A stretch of 64,000 bases of DNA from SIG480 sp045586595. GTDB taxonomy: Bacteria > Bacillota > Clostridia > Oscillospirales > JAAYXM01. A program made the translations under genes and the position numbers. Positions 52,050-61,000 of the stretch are shown piece after piece. Location of the stretch: positions 42,445-106,444 of the forward strand of contig JAZNAQ010000031.1 of the NCBI GenBank assembly GCA_045586595.1, read 5' to 3'. Within the stretch, counting starts at the first letter, position 1; each line of letters starts with the position of its first letter. A model generated the notes under the pieces. The model was not told where the DNA came from and searched no databases. It saw only the letters and a program-made list of their open reading frames with translations.

Positions 52050-53373
52050 TCGCCTTATCCTCCCTCACTTTCTCGTCTGCAAGAAGCTTTTTGACAGAAC
52101 GGAATGCCGAAACAAGAGAAATTCTTGCCGGGCATATATACGAACAACACCCGCACTCTGTGCAGTCCTCAACATTTAGTCTTTCGCACTTATCAAGCTT
52201 GCCTGCCTTATACTCACGCAAGATATATAACGGCATAAGGTTCATCGGGCACACTCCCACGCATTTTCCACAGTGAATACATGTGCTCTCAGGCGCAAGC
52301 TTGTCCTCGTCCCGACAAAACGCAAGCACTGCATTTGTTCCTTTTATGACCGGAGCCTCCAGAGAGTACTGCGACAGCCCCATCATCGGGCCTCCTGCAA
52401 TAACACGGTGCGGATGCTCCAAAAATCCGCCACAGGCTTCAAAAAGCTCGCCTATAGGGGTTCCTATTCTTACAAGAAGATTCTTGGGGTTTGCAACGGC
52501 AGAGCCTGAGACCGTAACAACGCGTGATGTAAGGGGTCTTCCCTCTCTTACTGCTCGCGCCACGGCTACAGCCGTAGATACGTTTACCGTAATTACTCCT
52601 ATGTCTGCTCCCGTCCCTTTCGGGGGAACCTCACGGCCCGTAACTGCCTGTATTATCTGACGTTCTGCCCCCTGTGGGTATTTCGTATGGAAAACAGAGA
52701 GCTTTACTCCCGCTTTTCTCGTAAGCACACGACGCATCTCTGCAATCGCATGAGCCTTGTCTGACTCTATCGCAACAACTACCTCTTTTATCCCAAGCGC
52801 TTTGGCTATTATCAGCGCACCGTCATACAGCTCTTCGCTGTATTCTATCATCATTCTGTTATCTGACGTTATATACGGCTCACATTCTGCGCCGTTTACA
52901 ATCAGCGTATCTACATTGCTGTCGGATACAAGAAGCTTCTCCGATAGCGGAACTGCCGAGCCACCGAGCCCCACAATGCCTGCATCGCGTACTAAAAGTG
53001 CAAGCTCCTCTGCGCCAAGGCTCTGGAACCTGTCATATGATACTCCCGCATCCTCACACTCGTCTTGAAAGTCATTTTCAATAACTATTGAAAGAACTTT
53101 TTCACCTTTTATATGCAACCTCGGCTCTATTGCAACAACCTCACCCGAAACAGACGCATGTATCGGCGCGCTGTTAGGCGCTGTCGATTCCGCTATCTTC
53201 TGCCCGAGCTTAACGCGCTCTCCTACTTCAACCATGGGGCTACACATAACCCCCTTATGCATAAGCATGGGTAATACAATCTCTCGGGGAGCATTCATCT
53301 CTTCAATGGGCTTTTTATGTGTAGCCGATTTTCTTATATCCGGATGTATACCGCCTTTAAAATTTGCTGGCAT
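52036..53373 (-). CDS. rnfC: Rnf complex subunit RnfC, NADH-binding
   Basis: The soluble NADH/FMN subunit, 445 residues. It has an N-terminal lipoyl-like barrel (PMLMHKGVMCSPMVEVGERV), a flavin/NAD-binding core (GIVGLGGSAVPLSEKL, VNGAECEPYITSDNRMMIEY, GAERQIIQAVTGREVPPKG) and two 4Fe-4S motifs (CIHCGKCVGVCPMNLMP and CTECGCCSYICPARISL). It is the first gene of the rnf operon, with a strong GAGGTGAGG site and a near-consensus promoter. Confidence 0.95.
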   Translation of the reverse strand: MPANFKGGIHPDIRKSATHKKPIEEMNAPREIVLPMLMHKGVMCSPMVEVGERVKLGQKIAESTAPNSAPIHASVSGEVVAIEPRLHIKGEKVLSIVIENDFQDECEDAGVSYDRFQSLGAEELALLVRDAGIVGLGGSAVPLSEKLLVSDSNVDTLIVNGAECEPYITSDNRMMIEYSEELYDGALIIAKALGIKEVVVAIESDKAHAIAEMRRVLTRKAGVKLSVFHTKYPQGAERQIIQAVTGREVPPKGTGADIGVITVNVSTAVAVARAVREGRPLTSRVVTVSGSAVANPKNLLVRIGTPIGELFEACGGFLEHPHRVIAGGPMMGLSQYSLEAPVIKGTNAVLAFCRDEDKLAPESTCIHCGKCVGVCPMNLMPLYILREYKAGKLDKCERLNVEDCTECGCCSYICPARISLVSAFRSVKKLLADEKVREDKANEDR

Positions 53374-53447
53374 TAGTCCTCACCTCTTTTTAATGTGGTG
53401 TATTTTTCTTCAACTTAAAGCATATGTTCATAGGTATAGATATTACT

Positions 53448-53476
53448 ATTTTACAACAAACGCTCCTTTCTTGCAA
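53448..53476 (-). promoter_or_regulatory. Promoter of the rnf operon
   Basis: On the minus strand, TTGCAA and TAAAAT are spaced by 17 bases, about 70 bases before the rnfC ATG. Confidence 0.78.
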
Positions 53477-53541
53477 GCTTTCTTGTTGATTTGGCATAAA
53501 TTTAGGAGAAAGTTTACAAATGAGTTTTTTTGCTTTTTCTA

Positions 53542-53570
53542 TTGTTATATTTATAATTCGGGAGTATAAT
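53542..53570 (+). promoter_or_regulatory. Promoter of upp
   Basis: TTGTTA and TATAAT are spaced by 17 bases on the plus strand, about 35 bases before the upp ATG. Confidence 0.85.
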
Positions 53571-53604
53571 AAAATAAAAAATAATAAAAGGGGATGTGTA
53601 AGAC

Positions 53605-54234
53605 ATGGGAAAACTTCATATTATTGACCACCCGCTTATTCTCCACAAGCTCACTAATATGCGTGACAAAAACACCGGCTCAAAGGATTTTAGAGAGCTT
53701 CTCAACGAAATCGCCCTGCTTATGGGATATGAGATTACGCGTGACCTGCCCCTGTGCGACGTTGAAATTGAAACGCCGATGGGCAAGATGACTGCAAAAA
53801 AAATCGCAGGCAAAAAGCTCGCTATTGTCCCTATCCTCCGTGCCGGCATCGGTATGGTTGACGGCCTTCTCACACTTCTTCCCGTTGCCAAGGTCGGCCA
53901 CATCGGCCTCTACCGCAACGAGGAAACACACAAGCCCGTATTCTATTACTGCAAGCTCCCCTCAGATATAGAAAATCGTATGGTTATTGTAACAGACCCA
54001 ATGCTCGCAACAGGTGGAAGTGCGGCCGATGCAATCTCTATGCTCAAAGAAAAGGGTTGCTCGCAAATTAAGCTCATGTGCCTTGTTGCCGCGCCCGAGG
54101 GAGTTAAAATGGTGCAGGACAAGCACCCCGATGTAGATATTTATGTAGCCTCGCTCGATGAGTGCTTAAACGATGACGCATACATCGTTCCCGGTCTTGG
54201 CGATGCCGGCGACAGAATTTTCGGTACAAAATAA
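53605..54234 (+). CDS. upp: Uracil phosphoribosyltransferase
   Basis: Upp salvages uracil to UMP with PRPP. The protein opens KLHIIDHPLILHKLTNMRDKNTG and has IVPILRAGIGMVDG and the PRPP loop TDPMLATGGSA. The length of 209 residues is exact for the family. AAAAGGGG lies 11 bases before the ATG, a slightly long spacing. The gene is single, between its own promoter and terminator. Confidence 0.97.
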   Translation: MGKLHIIDHPLILHKLTNMRDKNTGSKDFRELLNEIALLMGYEITRDLPLCDVEIETPMGKMTAKKIAGKKLAIVPILRAGIGMVDGLLTLLPVAKVGHIGLYRNEETHKPVFYYCKLPSDIENRMVIVTDPMLATGGSAADAISMLKEKGCSQIKLMCLVAAPEGVKMVQDKHPDVDIYVASLDECLNDDAYIVPGLGDAGDRIFGTK

Positions 54235-54244
54235 TAAAATGTAA

Positions 54245-54280
54245 AAAACAGAGCGCATGAAATTCCATGCGCTCTGTTTT
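54245..54280. terminator. Bidirectional terminator between upp and the ZIP gene
   Basis: A perfect 15-bp stem (AAAACAGAGCGCATG and its complement) with a 6-base loop. Four U's close the right arm on the plus strand and symmetric ones on the minus strand, so it can end both convergent genes. Confidence 0.9.
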
Positions 54281-54281
54281 A

Positions 54282-55034
54282 TTATCCTAACAGCACGTCC
54301 GTAACAAGCATCAGACAAAAACCCACGAGAAGTGCATATGTTGCTCCGCGCTCGTTTCCGTTTGCATGTGTCTCAGGTATCATCTCATCGCTTATAACAT
54401 ACAGCATTGTGCCACCCGCGAAAGCGAGCGCAAACGGCAGGACGACTGATGCAAGAGATACTGCAAAATACCCGAGAAGCGTGCCGGCAACCTCTACAAG
54501 CCCTGTCAGCATTGCACACACAAACGTCCTTTTCGGCGGTACCCCGGCCGCAAGCATAGGCCCTATAATCACCATTCCTTCGGGTATGTTCTGAAGGGCA
54601 ATGCCGCCCGCAATAATAAGTGCTTGCGCTGTGTTTCCCGAACCGAACCCAACACCTGCTGCAATACCCTCAGGCAGGTTGTGTATTGCAATAGCCGTTA
54701 CGAAGAGTAGCACCCGGCTCAAGTTTGCATTATTGTGAGGCTCTGTCTCCGCCCCCACAAGCCTGTGAAGGTGGGGCACAAGCTTGTCTATAAGGTTAAG
54801 ACAAAGCGCGCCCGCAAATATTCCTGCAATCGTAATAATGATACCAAACCTTCCGCCATAATCAAGAGAAGGCAGAACAAGCCCCAATACCGCAGCTGCA
54901 AGCATTACACCCGCGGCAAAGGATAATATTATGTCTGAAAACCGCCTTGATAAGCCCTTGAATATAAAACCAACCAAAGATCCTATTACTGTTGCCCCGC
55001 CGACACCAAGCGCCGTAAGCAATACCATATTCAT
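54282..55034 (-). CDS. ZIP-family divalent metal transporter
   Basis: A 250-residue protein with eight predicted helices. The metal-site motifs are in helix 4 (AIHNLPEGIAAGVGFGS) and helix 5 (IALQNIPEGMVIIGP), the GufA/ZupT-like pattern. It imports zinc or other divalent cations, with unknown preference. There is almost no space upstream after a terminator (55054-55082) for a separate promoter, so its transcription start is unclear. AAAGGAG precedes the ATG. Confidence 0.9.
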   Translation of the reverse strand: MNMVLLTALGVGGATVIGSLVGFIFKGLSRRFSDIILSFAAGVMLAAAVLGLVLPSLDYGGRFGIIITIAGIFAGALCLNLIDKLVPHLHRLVGAETEPHNNANLSRVLLFVTAIAIHNLPEGIAAGVGFGSGNTAQALIIAGGIALQNIPEGMVIIGPMLAAGVPPKRTFVCAMLTGLVEVAGTLLGYFAVSLASVVLPFALAFAGGTMLYVISDEMIPETHANGNERGATYALLVGFCLMLVTDVLLG

Positions 55035-55053
55035 AAGTACTCTCCTTTGTAAG

Positions 55054-55082
55054 AAAAGCGGTTGCGCACGGCAACCGCTTTT
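55054..55082 (-). terminator. Terminator of the fprA-rubredoxin unit
   Basis: A perfect 12-bp stem (AAAAGCGGTTGC and its complement) with a 5-base loop and terminal U's on both strands. It is about 20 bases upstream of the ZIP gene. Confidence 0.82.
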
Positions 55083-55092
55083 GTTGCGTCAA

Positions 55093-55248
55093 TTACTCTT
55101 CACTGAAATCATCTTTTCCGACTCCGCAAAGCGGACAGACAAAATCCTCGGGAAGGTCCTCAAACTTTGTGCCGGGGGATATCCCCTCATCGGGCAAACC
55201 CTCAGCCTCGTCATAAACCCAACCGCAGATATTGCAAACGTACTTCAT
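55093..55248 (-). CDS. Rubredoxin
   Basis: A 51-residue one-iron electron carrier. Both Cys pairs are present: YVCNICGWVYDEAEG and FVCPLCGVGKDDF. GGGAGG precedes the ATG at 55248; the longer frame to 55293 overlaps fprA and is unlikely. Adjacent to fprA, it is the expected electron donor to the flavodiiron protein. Confidence 0.96.
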   Translation of the reverse strand: MKYVCNICGWVYDEAEGLPDEGISPGTKFEDLPEDFVCPLCGVGKDDFSEE

Positions 55249-55261
55249 AGTATTTTCCTCC

Positions 55262-56419
55262 CTAGCTTTTAGATAATTCATCCGCAAGCGCATCTATCTG
55301 CGCTATGCTTTCTTCATTTAGTGCCGACATTATTTTTACCGTTGTGTCGGCATATATGAGATTTGGGCTCTTTTCAAGCTTTGACTTCATAATTTTTGCC
55401 GCAAGCGGAGCCCAACTCCCGTTTTCAATAAACGCAACCGTCCTGTTTTTGAAATTGCGTTCTGTAAGATGCTCTATAAACTCACGCATAAACGGGAAAA
55501 TCCCACCGCAGTATGTTGTGGTTGCCAAAACAATCTTGCTGTATCTGAACGCATCCTCTATCGCCTCTGCCATATCGCATCTTGCAAGATCATTGACAAC
55601 AACCTTAGCGCAACCTCTTTCGCGAAGCTTCTGGGCAAGAAGCTCCACAGCCTTCTTTGTGTTGCCATAAACGGAGGTGTAGGCAATTACAATGCCTTCT
55701 TCCTCCGGTCTGTAGCTTGACCATGTGTCGTACAGCCCTATATAGTAGGCAAGATTCTCACAGAGAACAGGCCCGTGCAGAGGGCAAATCATCTGTATAT
55801 CAAGCTCCGCCGCTTTTTTCAGAAGTGCCTGTACCTGTACTCCGTATTTGCCGACAATGCCTATATAATACCGTCTCGCCTCGCACGCCCAGTCTTCCTC
55901 TATATCAAGCGCGCCAAACTTGCCGAAGCCGTCAGCCGAGAACAACACTTTGTCTTTGCTGTCGTACGTTACAATCACCTCGGGCCAGTGTACCATAGGC
56001 GCGGCAACAAAGCTAAGTGTATGCTCACCCAGAGAAAGAGTGTCTCCCTCTCCTACCACTATTTGCCTTTCTTTAAAATCATCGCCAAAAAAGTTTTTCA
56101 TCATAGTAAACGACTTTGCCGACGAAACAATTTTAGCATCAGGATAGTTCTTTACAAAATCCGCAATGCTTGCCGAGTGGTCAGGCTCCATGTGCTGAAC
56201 TATAAGATAGTCGGGGCTTTTATCCCCAAGCACGCTCTTGATGTTTTCAAACCACTCATCCGTGAATCGCGCGTCTACGGTATCCATAATTGCCGTTTTA
56301 TCATCACAAATCACATATGAGTTATATGCCATGCCGTTGGGCACAGTATACTGCCCCTCAAACAAGTCTATATCATGGTCATTTACGCCAATATATTTTA
56401 TATCATTTGTTATATGCAT
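55262..56419 (-). CDS. FprA-type flavodiiron protein
   Basis: A 385-residue oxygen or nitric oxide reductase. The N-terminal metallo-beta-lactamase domain holds the diiron ligands (QHMEPDHSA, with H-x-E-x-D; APMVHWPE; PLHGPVL). A C-terminal flavodoxin domain begins IAYTSVYGNTKKAVELLA. It takes electrons from rubredoxin to reduce O2 to water, protecting an anaerobe. AAAGGGG lies before the ATG. The rubredoxin gene follows 13 bases later. Confidence 0.95.
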   Translation of the reverse strand: MHITNDIKYIGVNDHDIDLFEGQYTVPNGMAYNSYVICDDKTAIMDTVDARFTDEWFENIKSVLGDKSPDYLIVQHMEPDHSASIADFVKNYPDAKIVSSAKSFTMMKNFFGDDFKERQIVVGEGDTLSLGEHTLSFVAAPMVHWPEVIVTYDSKDKVLFSADGFGKFGALDIEEDWACEARRYYIGIVGKYGVQVQALLKKAAELDIQMICPLHGPVLCENLAYYIGLYDTWSSYRPEEEGIVIAYTSVYGNTKKAVELLAQKLRERGCAKVVVNDLARCDMAEAIEDAFRYSKIVLATTTYCGGIFPFMREFIEHLTERNFKNRTVAFIENGSWAPLAAKIMKSKLEKSPNLIYADTTVKIMSALNEESIAQIDALADELSKS

Positions 56420-56513
56420 TTGAAGTCTTCCCCTTTTCTGGTGTTTATTATATTATTGCACAAAGTACACAATTTTAATAGTGACATTTGCAACAGTTTA
56501 TATTTTTTACAAA

Positions 56514-56536
56514 AGAACCGCCTTTATGGCGGTTCT
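56514..56536 (-). terminator. Terminator of folA
   Basis: A 9-bp stem (AGAACCGCC / GGCGGTTCT) with a 5-base loop, followed on the minus strand by TTTGTAAAAAA. It separates the thyA-folA unit from fprA. Confidence 0.75.
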
Positions 56537-56554
56537 CATAAAATATTTATTATT

Positions 56555-57040
56555 TTACTTTCTCTTATACGTCACAAACTTAAAGCATATGCCGTTGTGA
56601 GCGTACATAGGCGAGCTCTTTTCTACTATCCAGTCTGTGCACTCATCCAAGTTGACCAGATGACGGTCTGCCTCTGCCTTTGCCTCAACCCGCGTTATGT
56701 ATGCCGTATCGCAATACTTAAGCATTTCACGGTATACGCTCTCGCCGCCGATTACAAAAACATTCTCGCTTTTCTCTCCTGCAAGAAGCTCCACAATCTC
56801 CTCCGGGCTTCTGCACACCTCGGCACCTACAATATCTCCCGCCGTCTTTGACAATACGATATTGCGCCGTTTTGGAAGCGGCTTTCCGCCCGGGAGCGAT
56901 TCAAGGGTTGTTCTGCCCATTATAACGGTCTTTCCCGTTGTCATTTCTCTAAAAAAACGCATATCCTCAGGGATATTATACAAGAGGTCGCCCTCATTGC
57001 CGATACCCCATTCGATGTCTGCCGACGCTATAATATTCAC
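56555..57040 (-). CDS. folA: Dihydrofolate reductase
   Basis: This enzyme regenerates tetrahydrofolate. The opening NIIASADIEWGIGNEGDLLYNIPEDMRFF and GKTVIMGRTTLESLPGGKPLPKRRNIVL are standard, and the length of 161 residues is normal. It starts with GTG, with AGGGAGG eight bases upstream. It follows thyA by 59 bases; ThyA consumes methylene-THF and yields DHF, so the pairing is functional. Confidence 0.95.
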   Translation of the reverse strand: MNIIASADIEWGIGNEGDLLYNIPEDMRFFREMTTGKTVIMGRTTLESLPGGKPLPKRRNIVLSKTAGDIVGAEVCRSPEEIVELLAGEKSENVFVIGGESVYREMLKYCDTAYITRVEAKAEADRHLVNLDECTDWIVEKSSPMYAHNGICFKFVTYKRK

Positions 57041-57099
57041 GCCGAATTCCTCCCTGCTATTTTTTCCTATTCTACTATATTCAGAGGCAATCTTATTTA

Positions 57100-57930
57100 T
57101 TATACCGCAACGGGAATTTTTGTATTAAACTCGCTGTACTTATACCCCTCAAGCTTAAAATCGTCAACAGTGAAATCATAGAAGTCTGTCTTCTCGGGGT
57201 TCATAATAAACTTTGGCGCATCAAAGGTCTCGTTCTTCATAAGTTCTTCAACAAGCGGAATATGCCTGTCGTAAATGTGCGCATCGGCAATAACGTGCAT
57301 AAGCTCACCAGCTTCAAGTCCGGCGGCTCTCGCCATCATATGTACAAGCACAGCATACTGACAGGTGTTCCAGCCGTTTGCGGTAAGCATATCCTGCGAG
57401 CGTTGATGCAGAATTGCATTTAGCTTATTGCCGCTGACATTAAACGTAACGCTGTACGCACACGGATAAAGCTGCATCTCATGTAGCTCGTCGTGGTTGT
57501 ATATATTTGTCATAATTCTGCGGCTTGTCGGGTTGTTTTTAAGGTCATACAAAACACGGTCAACCTGGTCAAACATACCCTCGCGGTACTTGTGCTTCTT
57601 GCCGAGCTGGTAGCCGTATGCCTTGCCTATCGTGCCGTTCTCGTCAGCCCAAGCATCCCATATATGGCTGCGAAGCTCAGATACGCGGTTTGACTTCTTC
57701 TGCCATATCCACAAAAGCTCATCAACGGCTGACTTGAGCGCAGTACGGCGCACGGTAAGAATGGGGAACTCCTGCGATAAGTCGTATCTGTTAACGACTC
57801 CAAATTTTTTTATAGTATGTGCAGGCGTTCCATCCTCCCAACGCGGGCGTACATCATAATCTGTATCCCACACACCGTTTTTTAATATATCCTTACAATT
57901 TTTAATAAAAAGCGAATCAGCTATACTCAT
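57100..57930 (-). CDS. thyA: Thymidylate synthase ThyA
   Basis: Makes dTMP from dUMP using methylene-THF. A 276-residue protein with DGTPAHTIKKFGVVNRYDL, LWIWQKKSN, FDQVDRVLYDLKNNPTSRR and the catalytic Cys in LYPCAYSVTFNVSGNKL. The residue after the Cys is Ala rather than the common His; this, with the LWIWQ and KNNPTSRR segments, resembles the B. subtilis ThyA subtype. It ends FNTKIPVAV. GAGGTGAGG precedes the ATG at 57930. Confidence 0.95.
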   Translation of the reverse strand: MSIADSLFIKNCKDILKNGVWDTDYDVRPRWEDGTPAHTIKKFGVVNRYDLSQEFPILTVRRTALKSAVDELLWIWQKKSNRVSELRSHIWDAWADENGTIGKAYGYQLGKKHKYREGMFDQVDRVLYDLKNNPTSRRIMTNIYNHDELHEMQLYPCAYSVTFNVSGNKLNAILHQRSQDMLTANGWNTCQYAVLVHMMARAAGLEAGELMHVIADAHIYDRHIPLVEELMKNETFDAPKFIMNPEKTDFYDFTVDDFKLEGYKYSEFNTKIPVAV

Positions 57931-57949
57931 TTCCTCACCTCTTATGTTC

Positions 57950-57978
57950 ATTATATCAAGTTGTATGTAGTTTTTCAA
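57950..57978 (-). promoter_or_regulatory. Promoter of thyA-folA
   Basis: On the minus strand, TTGAAA and TATAAT are spaced by 17 bases, leaving a leader of about 10-15 bases before the ATG. Confidence 0.82.
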
Positions 57979-57988
57979 GGAAAAAGAA

Positions 57989-58015
57989 AAACGACGCGTT
58001 AAAAACGCGCCGTTT
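57989..58015 (-). terminator. Terminator of the SLH-protein gene
   Basis: A 12-bp stem (AAACGGCGCGTT / AACGCGTCGTTT, one G-U pair) with a 3-base loop, followed by TTCTTTTTCC on the minus strand. Confidence 0.85.
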
Positions 58016-58049
58016 CCCTATGATAGAACAGAACCGTAAATTCAGTTTC

Positions 58050-61000
58050 TTACTGCATTACAGCAAGAAGTCTTACAAATATAGCTGCAGCTTCAGCTCT
58101 TGTTGCTGTGCGCTGAGGTGCAAAGCTTCCGTCTGCGTTGCCGAGGATTACACCTGCATTATATGCCCACTTTGCAGCTTCTTCTGCATACGGTGAAATT
58201 CTTTCGGCATCAGTATAGCTGATTTCGTTATCGGCTTCCACTTCAATCTGTGTCATAGTTCCGAATCTGTAAATTATTGCCGCCATCTGCTCACGGGTTA
58301 TGCTTGCATTCGGGTCAAACTTATCAGCAGAAACACCATTTACAATACCGTTTGCACTTGCCCATGCAACAGCATTTGCATAATACTGATTTGCCGGAAC
58401 ATCAGCAAAGCTCTTAAGAGAAGTAATTCCGGGCTCGCCAGCCGCTCTGTAGAGGACTGTGACAAACATCCCTCTTGTGAGGCTTGCATTAGGAGCAAAC
58501 TCAGTTGCAGAAATTCCGTTCATAAGCCCCTTTTCTACTGCGGTCTTTACAACGTCATAGTACCAAGCGTTTGCAGACACGTCGTTAAAGCTCATAGACG
58601 GAGTTGTTGCTCCTGTTTCCTGCTCAGGCTCTTCTTCAACCTTGTCTTCCTTTTTGTCATCAGTAACGCTGCCTATAAGGCCGCCGCCACCACCGCCACT
58701 GCCGGTAGTTTTTTTCTCAAAAACAGTTTCAAAATAATAGCACTTATCCTGATCAATTTTAATCGAAGTTCTTGTTGATGCAGGCTCACCGTACACATAC
58801 CAACCTTCCAGCTTATATCCGCTGTCTGCTTTTGCAGTAAGCGTATTCTTTGTAATGCCGTCTGAGTAATCCGTGTCTCTTACCCATACCTTACCGTTAT
58901 TTGTTACTGTTCCATTCCCGTAAACTTCAGCATACGCATAGACATAGTCTCTTGAGGTTTTTCCCTCAACATACTGATTATCGGCAAGATTGTGTGCTCC
59001 GTCATAAACAAGCTCGTAGTCTTCTGCATCTTCACCTGCAAGCATTATGTTGCTGAAGAGAACGTCAAACTGCTCTATATCTGACCAGTTGACCTTTTCT
59101 ATATTGATGTCATAGGTATTGACTTTCGTGAGTGCATCGCCGTTTTCGTCAAACCACTGAACCATAAGCTTGTTCTTGGGTCGATATGCGCTTGCATCTA
59201 CATAGAAGGACTCCTGACCGTCAATTTCGCCTTCAGTTGCATTATACTGCCAGTCCAACTCATCATAATAGTCGTTTGCAAATGCATATTTTACATACGC
59301 CGCACCCTCAACCTTAACCGTAAAGCCAATCCATGCACCGTTTTCCATATATGAATTGTTATGCATAAAAAGGCAATCTGCGCCGAGTGTGATTACATTA
59401 CCTGCGAGCTTTGCAAAATTTTCTCCAAAGTACGGCGCGATATCTGACGGACCTTCCAATGTCTGGTCAACAACAGGTGCAAGTTCAATCTCGGTTTCCT
59501 TGCCCTCAACATCGCATTCAACACCTGTTGTATCAATCTCGTAGGTCTTGATATTTGTAAGTGCCTTTCCATCAACATCGAACCACTGAAGCATAACAGT
59601 GTCCTTAGTATCGGGATAGAATGCATTTACATAGAAGCGTGCTTCCTCTGTTTCGACAGTATAATCGCTATTGTTCCATATCCATTTTGCCTCAGCCTTT
59701 GAGCCTGCAAATGCGTATTTTGCAAACACTGCACTCTCAGGAGCCTCATCAAACTGAACGCCAACCCATGCGCCGCGGTCGCCTTCACCGTTTATATGAG
59801 CACGAAGCTCCTTTGCGGAAATCTTAATTACATTTCCGGTAAGTTCTACAGTATAGCTATCCTTGTTTTCCTCTGTAAGAAGCTCTTTTGGGGGATCGTT
59901 TTTATCCGAGATAGGTGCCGTTTTGATAGAAGAATCTACGTCGAACTCATCGTCAATTGAAAGACCCACACCTGTAAAGTCAATGTTATAATAATATCTT
60001 ATATTATCATACGGTGTTCCGTCTTCTCTATACCACTTTATATCGACATAGTCCTTTGCATCAAAATCGCCGGCATCAAGGTAGAAAGCTGCGCCGTATA
60101 TATTATCCTCAGGAGCCTCTGTTTCGCCTGCGTCAAGGAACTCAACCTCTACCAAGCCATCAGAAGATGTATTTCCAAATTCATATTCAAACTTTGTTGC
60201 GCCCTCAGGAGCTGTTACAGCAAAGCCGGTCCAGTAGCCCATATTGCCCTCACCGTTTTCATGCTTTTCAAGGTCTTTCGCCGTGATTACAACATTGCCA
60301 TATTCACAGTCTACCTTGTAATCAGTGCAAAGCTCGGCATTGGGCTCAGTTGCATTATCAACAAGCTTTGCAGGCATTATTGTGTCGCGATCAAAATACT
60401 TGCAGTCTACATCCGTAACATCAACATAGTAATTGGTCCATGCAGAAAGCGGTTTGCCGGCTTCATCACACCACTGCAGTGAAACATGATAGTAAAGCTT
60501 TTCGTTTTCATAGTCATAGCCTGCATCCTCAGCATCAAGATAGAATGCAACACCCTTAGTGCCGTTCTCATCAATGGTCTCAAGTGCAACAGGTTCATAA
60601 GATTCACTGTAATAATCACCTTCAATGTGATAATTAAACGACTTAATCTCCTCGTGTCCCTCAGGTACAGCTACGGCAAAGCCGGTCCAGAAGGCCGGTG
60701 CGTTACCGTTGTCATCAGAGCTCTTGTGCATAAGAAGGTCATCCATAGAGATTGTGACAATGCCGTTCTTTTCCTCCACCTCATAGCTTGTATAGACATT
60801 AAAGTCATCATGATAATCACGGACATTGGCTTTCACTACTTTTCCCTTTAACTCGTAAATTTTAACATCTGTAACATCTACATAATAGTCTGTACGTGCA
60901 GAAATCGGGGCACCTTCGGCATCATACCACTGAAGTGAAACATAGTAGACGAGCTTTTCGCTTTCATAGTCATAACCTGCATGCTGAGCATCAAAATAGA